A DNA stretch of 49,921 nucleotides. Origin: Geobacteraceae bacterium (GTDB taxonomy: Bacteria; Desulfobacterota; Desulfuromonadia; Geobacterales; DSM-12255). The notes under the pieces are model-generated. The model was not told the origin of the DNA. It made no database searches and saw nothing but the letters and a program-made list of their open reading frames with translations. Shown here piece after piece: positions 8,777 through 18,223 of the stretch (position 1 is the stretch's first letter; each line of letters begins with the position of its first letter). Where the stretch lies: NCBI GenBank assembly GCA_013377075.1, contig JACABD010000015.1, forward strand, positions 1 through 49,921. Direction: 5' to 3'. Made by a program: the position numbers and the translations under genes.

Positions 8777-9808
8777 ATGGCTTTTTTCAGTAAATTCATA
8801 AGCAGGGTCGCCATAACGGCCCTGCTTTTCTTGTGTACAACCCTGTCATCCCAGTCTGTTCAGGCAACTGCCACGGATTACGATCAGCTTTTCAGAAAGG
8901 CTGGAGATCTTCAGTCGTCAGGTGATCTGAATGCAGCCCTGGAGATCCTGAGGCAGATTCCCACACCGGCCAAAGGTGAAGAGGGGGATGACTTCGTCCG
9001 TAGCCGGATGCAGATGGGGCGGATTCATTTCTCCCTTGATGAGCAGGACAAGGCTCTTATAGTCACTAAAGAGGTGCTTGCCCTCTATCCTGATAATAGC
9101 GAAGCAAAAAACTTCCTCGCATCCATCAACAAGCAGAAGCGCCCTGCCTATATGAACTTTTTCAAGGATGCCGTCAGCTTCCTCCCCTCCCTTATGAAAG
9201 GGGCGTTGATGACACTGCTCCTTGTGCTCTGTACCATGCTGATATCACCCCTGGGCGGCCTGTTCATAGCACTTGGCAGAATAAGCCCATTCAAGCCACT
9301 CTCTTCTGTCTGCTGGTTTATCATCTGGTTTTTCCGCGGGACACCGCTGCTCCTCCAGCTCTTTTTCATTTACTATGGCCTCCCATCACTCGGCATAACA
9401 ATGCCCCCCATGACTGCGGCTGTCATAGGGCTTGGCATTAACTACTCAGCCTATCTCGGGGAGATAATCCGGGGAGCTATCCAGAGCATTGACCATGGGC
9501 AGATGGAGGCAGCCAAAGCGATCGGCATGACCTACCGTCAGGCAATGCGCCGGGTCATCATCCCCCAGACCTACAAGAGACTGATGCCTCCGGTGGGGAA
9601 CGAATTCATCGCCCTTATCAAGGACACCGCACTCGTCTCCACTATTGCCATGGTAGAGCTGATGAGGTCCGCAGATCAGCTGTTCAACACGTACTTCAAT
9701 ATAACGGCGCTGGTGCTTGCAGCACTGATCTATCTGCTTCTGACAACCATCTTCACCTTCATATTCGAAAAGATAGAGTACCGGGCAGGAATTTATGAAC
9801 ACAGATAA
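8777..9808 (+). CDS. Polar amino acid ABC permease with secreted TPR-like N-terminal extension
   Basis: A 343-residue protein in two parts. Residues 1-30 look like a signal peptide (KFISRVAITALLFLCTTL then VQA-TATD). Residues about 34-115 are TPR-like helical repeats (YDQLFRKAGDLQSSGDLNAA, then MGRIHFSLDEQDKALIVTKE). Residues 130-343 form a complete HisM/GlnP-type permease with about five membrane spans and the EAA loop (GQMEAAKAIGMTYRQAMRRV, about 245-265). Typical permeases of this family are about 220 residues, so the first 120 are additional. The gene overlaps the following ATPase gene by 14 bases. The extension probably lies in the periplasm, next to where the binding protein docks. Confidence 0.9.
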   Translation: MAFFSKFISRVAITALLFLCTTLSSQSVQATATDYDQLFRKAGDLQSSGDLNAALEILRQIPTPAKGEEGDDFVRSRMQMGRIHFSLDEQDKALIVTKEVLALYPDNSEAKNFLASINKQKRPAYMNFFKDAVSFLPSLMKGALMTLLLVLCTMLISPLGGLFIALGRISPFKPLSSVCWFIIWFFRGTPLLLQLFFIYYGLPSLGITMPPMTAAVIGLGINYSAYLGEIIRGAIQSIDHGQMEAAKAIGMTYRQAMRRVIIPQTYKRLMPPVGNEFIALIKDTALVSTIAMVELMRSADQLFNTYFNITALVLAALIYLLLTTIFTFIFEKIEYRAGIYEHR

Positions 9809-10571
9809 TCAGTACCTTCTCAGCCTCAAAGGGATCACCAAGCATTTCAAGAGCCTTACGGCAGTAAACGGTGTAAATCTTGACGTCTCCTCAGGAGAAA
9901 AGCTTGTCATCATCGGTCCGTCCGGTTCAGGGAAATCCACTCTGCTACGGGCAATAAATTTCCTTGAAGTCATTGATGACGGCCATATTATCTTTGAAGG
10001 GAAAGAGGCCGGTTATATCCGCAAAAATGGCAGACTTCACCTCGACAAGCCCCAGGTAATATCTGCCCTCAGATCCGAGATCGGCATGGTCTTCCAGCAT
10101 TTCCATCTTTTTCCTCATATGACTGTTCTTGAAAATGTCATGGAAGGACCGCTGACTGTACAGAAAAAAAGCCGGGAAGAAGCGCTGGAGATAGCCTTGG
10201 CCATGCTTGCCAAGGTAGGGTTGATAGACAAGAAGGGGGTCTACCCTGCCACACTCTCTGGTGGTCAGAAACAGCGGGTTGCCATAGCAAGGGCAATTGC
10301 CATGAAGCCAAAGCTGATGCTCTTTGACGAGCCGACCTCTGCTCTGGACCCGGAACTTGTCGGTGAGGTATTTGAAACCATTCGTTCTCTGGCAGTCGAT
10401 GGCATGACCATGATCATCGTCACCCATCACATGGGCTTTGCCCGGGAACTGGCAGACAGGGTCATGTTCATGGAGAGCGGTAACTTCCTTGCAGAAGGGA
10501 CGCCACAGGAGTTTTTTGCAGAAGGGATGAACAACGAGAGAATAAGAACGTTTCTGAACAGAATTCTTTAA
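9795..10571 (+). CDS. Polar amino acid ABC transporter ATP-binding protein (GlnQ type)
   Basis: A 258-residue ATPase with Walker A GPSGSGKST (residues about 39-47), the Q-loop MVFQHFHLFPHMTVLENV, signature LSGGQKQRVAIARA, Walker B LMLFDEPTSALDPE and switch MIIVTHHMGFA, all close to GlnQ/HisP. It ends the six-gene ABC run; no clear rho-independent terminator is seen after it. It pairs with the TPR-permease with which it overlaps and with the binding protein at 7946-8734. Confidence 0.94.
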   Translation: MNTDNQYLLSLKGITKHFKSLTAVNGVNLDVSSGEKLVIIGPSGSGKSTLLRAINFLEVIDDGHIIFEGKEAGYIRKNGRLHLDKPQVISALRSEIGMVFQHFHLFPHMTVLENVMEGPLTVQKKSREEALEIALAMLAKVGLIDKKGVYPATLSGGQKQRVAIARAIAMKPKLMLFDEPTSALDPELVGEVFETIRSLAVDGMTMIIVTHHMGFARELADRVMFMESGNFLAEGTPQEFFAEGMNNERIRTFLNRIL

Positions 10572-10946
10572 AACTCCGCTTAGATAAACTCTTAAGATCC
10601 GCCCGGCACTTAATCTGCACTGGGCACCTCAGCTGCCGGCCTTTGGGCCTCCCATGCCACTTCAGTAGTAATCCTCATTTTAACATCCATAATGGTTAAT
10701 CTCACCAGATACCACTACAACAGAGCTACCTGAACCGGATAGCCCTTCATCGCATTATCCCTCCCACAGCATAACCCACACGTAATCAATTGAATTTATT
10801 AGATAAGGCACATGTTTTGCAATAAATTAACAGCCTTACATTTATTTTAATTAAAAAATCAGCCCAGACTGAATTCCTGACAAAAAGTTTCTACTGATTT
10901 CAGCAGATTAAATACCTACAGTTAAATAGCTTAGCGGGAGACATTT
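10572..10946. other. Upstream region of the giant cytochrome operon
   Basis: No gene is seen in these 375 bases. The left third is GC-rich with a short GGCC-rich inverted sequence but no T run. The right half is markedly AT-rich and holds the sigma-54-type promoter at 10806-10821 and about 115 bases of leader before the cytochrome ATG. I could not identify an enhancer palindrome for an activator by eye. Confidence 0.5.
10806..10821 (+). promoter_or_regulatory. Sigma-54 (RpoN) -24/-12 promoter of the cytochrome operon
   Basis: AGGCACATGTTTTGCA matches the -24/-12 consensus TGGCACGNNNNTTGCW with GG (10807-8) and GC (10819-20) exactly ten bases apart and only two mismatches outside these. The predicted start is near 10832, leaving about 115 bases of leader. 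A sigma-54 promoter needs an enhancer-binding activator, so the operon is likely switched by a two-component or similar signal. Confidence 0.7.
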
Positions 10947-13900
10947 ATGGAACGCCATGTGATCGGCCGGTGCGGCAATGTAATCAAACTCCTTGCAGCC
11001 ATGGCTGCCTTAACCTTTTTACCTGTCATTTCGCATGCCGGAATTCAGTGTTATGACTGCCATGGGACATCATCCCCGGCAGACATCAGGCCGGTTGATG
11101 CGGAAACACGAAACATCCAGACCGGTGGATTCAAAGGGAATCACCGCCGTCACCTGAAAGCAACCACCGACAGCACCGCCTGCACCCCATGCCACCCTGG
11201 AAGCAGCAGCTACACTTCTTCCCATCGGGACGGCATGATCAAGCTGGCCGGCAATATCAATAGTTCGCCACAAAACGCCCTCTACAAAAACAGCAGTTCG
11301 CAGTTTCCGCAAAGCAGCGCACCGACAACAGGGAGCTGCAGCAATGTCAACTGCCATTTTGAAAACAACACCCCGACTTGGGGGAGCCCTCCACTTACGT
11401 CACTGGATGGGTGCTCCACCTGTCACGGCAACCCTCCTAACGACGGCAGTCACCCGGCCCTGTCCGGCTCCGGCAAGAAACATGGCGACTATTACGGCAC
11501 CAGCAACTCCTGCAGCAGATGCCATGGCATTCATAGCAACTTTGACCATGTTTCTGCCGCAGGCAAGCGCTCTTTGGTCGTGCAGTTCAGTGCCGCACCA
11601 AACAGCAGCGGCAGTTACAGCGGCGACCTGACCTATCCGGCATATCTACCAAGCCAGCATATAGCCCCGAGAAACGGCAGTTGCAGCAACCTCTACTGCC
11701 ATAGCGACGCCCGAGGTGGTGCAGCCAATATTGCGCCAGCCTGGGGAGGATCCCTGCCAGGAGACTGCAGCGGCTGCCACGGCGGCAACCGCAGCTCCTA
11801 CATGCCAATTTCATCGGGCAATCATAAACGCCACATAACCAGCAGCATCTACTGCGGATCCTGCCATTTTGCCACCCTTTCACCAGGGGATGACCGTACA
11901 ATTGTCTCCATACCGAATCATGTCAACGGCACAAAAAATGTTCTCTTCAGTGATGGCGGCAGTTTTGATCAGGTTGGCAAAAGCTGCTCCGGCATCTACT
12001 GCCACGGCGCCACTGCACCGGTCTGGGGAAGCGGTGCCCTGGCCAGCGATTGCACCGGCTGCCATGGTGGCGACGCTGTAAGCGCCAGCCTCATATCGAG
12101 CGGCAAACATGCTGCACACCTGCTAAACATCTCTACCCTTGGCAGCGGTAATGGCTTTGGCTGCGCAACCTGCCACGCCAAGACAGTCTCCTCCAACCGG
12201 ATCGTCATTTCGGCAGCCCATGCCAACAAACTCAAGGATTACTCCGGTGTCATGGCAGGGAAAATAGCGGTGCAGGGTTCGGGACAGTGCAGCAGCAACT
12301 ACTGCCACAGCAGCGGCACAAGGCAAAACCGGTTCTGGAGCATGACAGGAGCAAACTGGTATTCAGAGCGTTCTCTAGGCTGCAACGGCTGTCACGGTAC
12401 CCCTGCCCTGCCCGATGGGATCTTTGCCAGTTTCACGTCGCTTGCCGGGGAACCGAACTATGCCAACATGACTGCAGCCGGACAACGTAACAGCCACAAA
12501 ACTCACACAAGAGGCGGCAGATCAGTCGGGACCACAATCTGTACCAGCTGCCACGCATCAACTGTCGATGCCAGCATAGCCGGGAGACTGAGAAGCTACT
12601 CCACCAGCCACCTCAACAGGGCTATTGATGTCAAGCTTGCCGCCGCAATTCAGGGCAGTTACAGCGCAAATGCCAAAAGCTGCCTGAACACCTACTGCCA
12701 TGGCAGCACCCCTTCACCAGAGTGGGGGGGCGCAACACCGGCCTGTAACGGCTGCCATAGCGCTGAAGGAAGTGGCTTTGCAGCCAGAGGTGCCGGTGCC
12801 CATTCCCTGCACTATCAGAGCACCGTGATGCCGGAAAAAGGCTCCTATGGCGCCATGCCTGCAGCCTCACTCTCAACGGAGTCCAGCTATACCTTCACCT
12901 GCAGCTCCTGCCACACAGCCCCGGCTGAGCATGCCAATGGTAGGGCTGACAAGGAATCGGGAGCTGCCGCCCAGGTCTATTTCGGCTACACAACAAAAGG
13001 GATGAAGGGGAGCTACCGCTACGGAGCAGCTGCCCAACCTGTCACTGACAACGGCTTCAGTTGGAGCGGCGGCAGCTGTATCTCAACCTACTGCCACAGT
13101 AGCGGCAATGGAGGGTTTGCCAATATCACCGGTTTCAGCTGGAAATCCGGCCAGGGAGTTTTGGGAACAGACTGTAGCGGCTGCCATGGCGGCAACAGGA
13201 CAAGTCGTTATCCAATTGCCACAGCCGCCCACACAGCTCACATTAATAACGATGCTGTTATCGGAGTCAGTCTCTCCTGCACCGAATGCCATGCAAAGAC
13301 CGTCAGCGCCGACCGGACTGTGCAAAACAGACGCCTCCATGTTAACCGGCTGAAGGATTACTCCGGCGCATCGGCTGGGCAGTATGATTCTGCTGCAAAA
13401 GTCTGCAATAACCTCTACTGCCATTCAAACGGTAAAACCGGCACCAGCGTCGCCCTGTATCAGACCCCGCCAGCCTGGAACAGCGGCATAACCCTTGGTT
13501 GCAACGGCTGCCACGGCACAGGCACTCCGGAAGGGGCTCCGGATTACGCCTCAGGCGCTGCCGCTTCGGCAACTGCCAACAGCCACCCGGGGCATGCTTC
13601 AGCCAATAGAGTCGCTGCCAACATCAGCTGCACTGTCTGCCACTATGAAACAGCTGCCAGCGGCTCTGCCCTCAGAACTGACCAGAATCCTTCCAGGCAC
13701 ATTAACAAAAACAGCGCTGACGTCTATTTCAATCAGAGTGGCAGCTACAGCGGCGCTGGCAAGAGCTGCACAACCATCTACTGCCACAGCAGCGGCCTGC
13801 CTTTTGACAAAACTGCCAGCTACAAGCAGGTAATCTGGGGGGATGCAAGCCTCACCTGCAGTTCATGCCATGACACAGGTGGAGCTGTAACCGCCCTGTC

Positions 13901-16900
13901 AGGAAGGCATGGCAAGCATACTGACAAATCACGCTACGGCTTTGGCTGCGAACGCTGCCACTCAAGGACAGCTGCAGACGACGCAACCATCAACGAGAAA
14001 CCGCTTCATGTCAATCACGTCAAAAACGTGGACTTCAAAGATGGTGGCAGTTATGCATCTGACCGGGGATGCAACAGCAGCTACTGCCACAGCGGAGCCT
14101 TTGCAAACACGCCGCTGACACCTGTCAACTGGGCTGACACGGACAAAACGATGAAATGCTTCTCCTGCCACAGGGGCCGGACAATTGACAGCAACCAGCA
14201 GAACTGCGAAGCAATTTTAGGCAACTGGAGCGCCTCCAGGCAGGTCTGTTCACCGGAGCTGACCATGGGGACCGATGGTCACGAGCGGTTGGTCAGCATG
14301 AAATGGATCAGGAAGTACCCCTGCACCTATTGCCATACCGGCACTGTGCCGGCAAAAACACCGATCATCGGCAAACCGCCCATTGATGACACCGATAATC
14401 CGGTCTACCTGGGGAGCTACAGCAGTGGCAAGTTCATTCCCCCCAAACATGTCAATGGCGTCAAAGATATTGCCATCAACAGCTTCTGGAAAATTGACGG
14501 TAACCGAAACAGTTATCCTCTCCCTTCGTACAATCCTGCGACTAAAAGCTGTAACAACCTCTACTGCCACAGTGACGGCACCACCGACCCCGCCACGATC
14601 AAGGAACTGAGATGGACTGCAGGCAAAAGGACCGCTTGCAACGGCTGCCATGGCCATTCCCAGGGAGAGTGCCGCAGCTGCCACAATGGTACAACTGTTT
14701 CTAACGGCAAGGTGCTGGCAATATACAGTGGGTGGAAACCGGGTGAAGAGTGGAAATCCGCCATGCCTATGTTCGCCAATGAAGGGGTCAACATGCCGCG
14801 GGCAAACTCCCACGCCAGGCATCTGGAGACATCTTTCAGCTGCAGCGAATGCCATGCCCAGACCGTAGTGAACGGCGACTGCATTGTCTGCCATCGTGAC
14901 GGCGCAACCGGCACCATGAGTGAAACCGCACACCTTAATCCGGCCAAGCATGTCAACAAGATCCGTGACGTCGACTTCCTTCAGGGGGGGATATACAACT
15001 TCCGCACCACAGGTGTGAAGTCCTGCTCAAACACCAAATGCCACGGCAGTAGTGATCCTGTCTGGGGGATGAGTGTCAACAGCGAAGTTATCTGTCTCTC
15101 CTGCCACGGCAACGAAACCCTGCCTGACCAGGATGACTTCGGCAGTTTCAACAATATCCAGGCACGGATCAACATGCCTGAATGGAGAGAGACCGGTCAT
15201 GGCCGCACCGCCGCAAAGGGGAACTACAAGTCAGGCAACCCGCCAGCCGCATTCCCGGCAACCGGCAACCCTTGCTGGTACTGCCACGACAACGGCATTC
15301 TCCATAAGGATGCCAGCAATCCGTTCCGGCTGAAGATGCATAACCAGTTCAACAACCGCTTCGACCACGAATGTGTTTACTGCCACATGTCCCGCACCGA
15401 GGATGAGTGCCGCAGCTGCCACAACTCCATTGAGTCACTGGCACCGCAACTGGCAAACATCAGCAGCTCCCGTGGCGCAACTGACAAGTGGCTGGACGGC
15501 ACTCAGGTAGCACGACCGGATCACCGTAACATGCAGGGGACATCCTGTATGACCGACAGCGGTACCCTCTGCCACTCAAGCGACATGCGTACCCACAACA
15601 CCAACGCCGGCATCTGGAGTACAGACCAGAAAAATGATGTCAAGAATCAGTACATGATGATGGGGGTCTGCCTCCAGTGCCACGACGATGACTCCGGCGG
15701 CAAATGCAACGGCTGTCACAGCGCAACTGACTCGAAATACCAGCTCGGCTACAATCCCGGCTCCGGATACATCAAGCCGGTCAAGGCACGGGCATCCTCC
15801 GTTCACTTTGGACACAAGCATTATCAGGGCTTCATCAGCTCCGGCGGCTGGGACTGGGATCCGAACCGCTACGGCGTTGGCAAGGGTGGCTACAAGGGGA
15901 CATGGAAAGGTGGCAAGTTCTGCTGGGACTGCCATGATCCCCATGGCGACAGCAACATCTATATGATTCATGACAAAGTAGCCACAGAAACAGACGGAAA
16001 ATTCGGCATCCCGATCCCGGAAAAACGGGCAACTGTTAAATTCACCCAGAAAAATACCGGCGCTGATTACGCCAAGAGCAGTGGCACCATCGACGGTATC
16101 TGCAACGTCTGCCACACAAGCGGCAGCCAGCATTACAGAAACGACGGCGGCGACGGCCACAACAGCAGCTATGTCTGCACCAAGTGCCATGAGCACCGCT
16201 TCTCAGACAGCCATGGTGGCGGTCAGAGTTGTAGCAAATGCCACCAGAACAAGCCGGTGCCACGCCATTCGGCCTTTGGTCTGCCGCGGGACTGCACCAA
16301 ATGTCACACCGGCAATGTGGGCGCAAGGGTTGATATCATGGGTCAGTTCAAGGGGAACTCCCACCATGTCCAGGGGGTAACGGTCACCAATGAGCAGTGC
16401 TACCAGTGTCATTTCGAGGCTACCGAGCAGGGGCTCATCGATACCCGCTATCACGAAGGGTACAACTACAAAACATACAGCACCGTCAAAAATGCCAAGG
16501 TTGATCTGGTCATCTACGGAGCAGGAAGCAGACCAACCACTTACAGACTGACATCAACCGCCCAGGGGAGAGCAACGGCAGTCCAGTTCAGTGCCTCGAA
16601 AGTCAGTAGTCCCGACATCAACACCGAACGCAAGGAGATAGCCAAGATCACCGCAGTCTGCATCGGCTGCCACAGTGACCAGAACAATGACACGACACCG
16701 TTCAACGACTGCAAGACTCCACGCCAGTACGCCTGGGATCGTCAGAGCATTGCCAGTAGATATCAGCAGACAGACACAGCCCGCTGGAGCAACTACTCCA
16801 ACGCCAATACCAACAAAAAATCGAAAATAACCAAGGCAATGTCAGCCCATGGTAACGCCGCTGCAAACCAGGGTGGCTGGGACCCAACAACCGGGGTTGA

Positions 16901-18158
16901 TGCCAATATTGCCAACAGCAGAGCCGGATTCAGCGGCATGAGCAGCGCCAGACAGAATGTCCAGTGTTTTGACTGCCACAACTCCCACGGTTCAAAGGCA
17001 ACCGGTGTTACCGCCAGCTACCTGAACTTCTCCGGCAGCTATAATGGCGGCAATCTGAAAGAGGTGACAGCCGGCAAGGGTGGCTACACCATGACCTACT
17101 CTGCCAGAGGCAAGGTAAACGGCAGTGGTGTGGTTAACCCGTTCAATGCAGGAGCAGGCCAGTGCTTCGACTGCCACATGACCAACTCCAGAGGAACAAC
17201 TCCGTGGGGATACAACAGCACTTTTGGCGCGACCCAGCCGATCAAGGGGTATCGTGACGGACTCCGCTTTGGCTCAAGGACTTCGGCAATGTACCAGCTC
17301 GGCACTGAATTCAAAAAGAGCAAACAGATCGTCGGCGGTCACCTGAAGGCTTCAGGCACGGATCAGGGACAGGGGCCGACAACCCAGATTATGGGAACAA
17401 TCAACGGTCTCTGTACCCCATGCCACGACCCCCATGGCATCAGTCCGTCACTTGGAAGCAGCCGTGTAATGGCCATACCGCTGCTCAAAGACACCTGGCT
17501 CACTTCACCATACAAGGAAGATCAACCACCACCAGCTCCGTACGGCTCACGCAGTACCCCCAAGAGCTGGGGTGGGATCACCCCAGGCACAGGACCAAGC
17601 CTGCCCTACGATACCCAGAACGACAAGTGGTACCGCTATAACACCGACAAAACCACTTTTGGTTCCGGCAAAATAGCTGAGACTGACGAGCAGTTTGCCG
17701 GTCTATGTCTGCGCTGCCACCCGAAAAAATCCCTGCTTGGCAGCTATACCGGTGCAGTCAACAGCTCTACCAACGCCAGCAAGGCCCCGTGGAAATCCGT
17801 TGCCAGAGTGCATGCATCGGTCAAGGATTGGGGTAAAAACAAAATCTCCGGCGAGCACTCAAATCCTTGTTCAAAATGCCACCAACCCCACAACTCTGGC
17901 CTGCCAAGGCTTATGCAGACTGACTGCCTGAACTACAATCATCGCAAAGGAGTTCAGGCCGGAGGTCAGGCAATGCGGTCAATCGACCAGGCGGGGGGTA
18001 ACGCTACCGGCCACGGACAGTATCGTGGCTATCCTTCCGCCAACCTGCTCACGAGTACCGTAGAAAATGAAGCATCTATTTCCTGTCACTCCGGCGCAAC
18101 CAATAACAGCGGCACCTGGCCTGACAAGAACCTCTGGAACAGGGTGACGCCATGGTAG
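10947..18158 (+). CDS. Giant secreted multiheme c-type cytochrome (about 42 CXXCH and 11 CX4CH motifs)
   Basis: A 2,403-residue protein with a signal peptide (about residues 9-32, ending SHA-GIQ) followed at once by the first heme site, CYDCH. By eye there are 42 CXXCH motifs and 11 CX4CH motifs (for example CSNLYCH, CSGIYCH, CTTIYCH), the latter known from Geobacter CxxxxCH/CXXCH cytochromes. The first 1,400 residues repeat a module of 100-160 residues: CX4CH, then CXGCHG, then HxxHI-like histidines and a CXXCHAxTV site. The last 1,000 residues have only CXXCH, unevenly spaced, many as CHDPHG or CHNSHG. One CX7CH (CMTDSGTLCH) and a lone SISCH near the C-terminus also occur. It ends NRVTPW without a membrane anchor. 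ATG follows GGGAGA. The likely role is electron transfer outside the inner membrane, with the FnIII protein as partner. Confidence 0.93.
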   Translation: MERHVIGRCGNVIKLLAAMAALTFLPVISHAGIQCYDCHGTSSPADIRPVDAETRNIQTGGFKGNHRRHLKATTDSTACTPCHPGSSSYTSSHRDGMIKLAGNINSSPQNALYKNSSSQFPQSSAPTTGSCSNVNCHFENNTPTWGSPPLTSLDGCSTCHGNPPNDGSHPALSGSGKKHGDYYGTSNSCSRCHGIHSNFDHVSAAGKRSLVVQFSAAPNSSGSYSGDLTYPAYLPSQHIAPRNGSCSNLYCHSDARGGAANIAPAWGGSLPGDCSGCHGGNRSSYMPISSGNHKRHITSSIYCGSCHFATLSPGDDRTIVSIPNHVNGTKNVLFSDGGSFDQVGKSCSGIYCHGATAPVWGSGALASDCTGCHGGDAVSASLISSGKHAAHLLNISTLGSGNGFGCATCHAKTVSSNRIVISAAHANKLKDYSGVMAGKIAVQGSGQCSSNYCHSSGTRQNRFWSMTGANWYSERSLGCNGCHGTPALPDGIFASFTSLAGEPNYANMTAAGQRNSHKTHTRGGRSVGTTICTSCHASTVDASIAGRLRSYSTSHLNRAIDVKLAAAIQGSYSANAKSCLNTYCHGSTPSPEWGGATPACNGCHSAEGSGFAARGAGAHSLHYQSTVMPEKGSYGAMPAASLSTESSYTFTCSSCHTAPAEHANGRADKESGAAAQVYFGYTTKGMKGSYRYGAAAQPVTDNGFSWSGGSCISTYCHSSGNGGFANITGFSWKSGQGVLGTDCSGCHGGNRTSRYPIATAAHTAHINNDAVIGVSLSCTECHAKTVSADRTVQNRRLHVNRLKDYSGASAGQYDSAAKVCNNLYCHSNGKTGTSVALYQTPPAWNSGITLGCNGCHGTGTPEGAPDYASGAAASATANSHPGHASANRVAANISCTVCHYETAASGSALRTDQNPSRHINKNSADVYFNQSGSYSGAGKSCTTIYCHSSGLPFDKTASYKQVIWGDASLTCSSCHDTGGAVTALSGRHGKHTDKSRYGFGCERCHSRTAADDATINEKPLHVNHVKNVDFKDGGSYASDRGCNSSYCHSGAFANTPLTPVNWADTDKTMKCFSCHRGRTIDSNQQNCEAILGNWSASRQVCSPELTMGTDGHERLVSMKWIRKYPCTYCHTGTVPAKTPIIGKPPIDDTDNPVYLGSYSSGKFIPPKHVNGVKDIAINSFWKIDGNRNSYPLPSYNPATKSCNNLYCHSDGTTDPATIKELRWTAGKRTACNGCHGHSQGECRSCHNGTTVSNGKVLAIYSGWKPGEEWKSAMPMFANEGVNMPRANSHARHLETSFSCSECHAQTVVNGDCIVCHRDGATGTMSETAHLNPAKHVNKIRDVDFLQGGIYNFRTTGVKSCSNTKCHGSSDPVWGMSVNSEVICLSCHGNETLPDQDDFGSFNNIQARINMPEWRETGHGRTAAKGNYKSGNPPAAFPATGNPCWYCHDNGILHKDASNPFRLKMHNQFNNRFDHECVYCHMSRTEDECRSCHNSIESLAPQLANISSSRGATDKWLDGTQVARPDHRNMQGTSCMTDSGTLCHSSDMRTHNTNAGIWSTDQKNDVKNQYMMMGVCLQCHDDDSGGKCNGCHSATDSKYQLGYNPGSGYIKPVKARASSVHFGHKHYQGFISSGGWDWDPNRYGVGKGGYKGTWKGGKFCWDCHDPHGDSNIYMIHDKVATETDGKFGIPIPEKRATVKFTQKNTGADYAKSSGTIDGICNVCHTSGSQHYRNDGGDGHNSSYVCTKCHEHRFSDSHGGGQSCSKCHQNKPVPRHSAFGLPRDCTKCHTGNVGARVDIMGQFKGNSHHVQGVTVTNEQCYQCHFEATEQGLIDTRYHEGYNYKTYSTVKNAKVDLVIYGAGSRPTTYRLTSTAQGRATAVQFSASKVSSPDINTERKEIAKITAVCIGCHSDQNNDTTPFNDCKTPRQYAWDRQSIASRYQQTDTARWSNYSNANTNKKSKITKAMSAHGNAAANQGGWDPTTGVDANIANSRAGFSGMSSARQNVQCFDCHNSHGSKATGVTASYLNFSGSYNGGNLKEVTAGKGGYTMTYSARGKVNGSGVVNPFNAGAGQCFDCHMTNSRGTTPWGYNSTFGATQPIKGYRDGLRFGSRTSAMYQLGTEFKKSKQIVGGHLKASGTDQGQGPTTQIMGTINGLCTPCHDPHGISPSLGSSRVMAIPLLKDTWLTSPYKEDQPPPAPYGSRSTPKSWGGITPGTGPSLPYDTQNDKWYRYNTDKTTFGSGKIAETDEQFAGLCLRCHPKKSLLGSYTGAVNSSTNASKAPWKSVARVHASVKDWGKNKISGEHSNPCSKCHQPHNSGLPRLMQTDCLNYNHRKGVQAGGQAMRSIDQAGGNATGHGQYRGYPSANLLTSTVENEASISCHSGATNNSGTWPDKNLWNRVTPW

Positions 18159-18223
18159 ACAATATTTTTCGACAGAGAGCTAATTTTGGAGATGCAATGA
18201 TAATGAGCCGTGGAGGGGAACAA

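Noticed and set aside
14250-14951. 233-residue antisense frame within the cytochrome gene
   Set aside because: Mirror image of a heme-rich coding region; no start signal and no family features.
11400-15100. Regular short repeats resembling a CRISPR array
   Set aside because: The recurring GGCTGCCACGGC-type strings are the codons of CXGCHG heme motifs in one continuous reading frame, with irregular spacing of 300-480 bases.
18070-18100. SISCH near the cytochrome C-terminus as a broken heme site
   Set aside because: It lacks the first cysteine, but a single-cysteine CH near a WPD...VTPW end may be normal for this family, so damage is not shown.
18152-18223. ATG at 18152 as the start of the FnIII protein
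   Set aside because: It is in frame and overlaps the cytochrome stop, but has no good ribosome site and puts 24 polar residues before the one with GGAGGGGA and the signal peptide. Kept only as an alternative.
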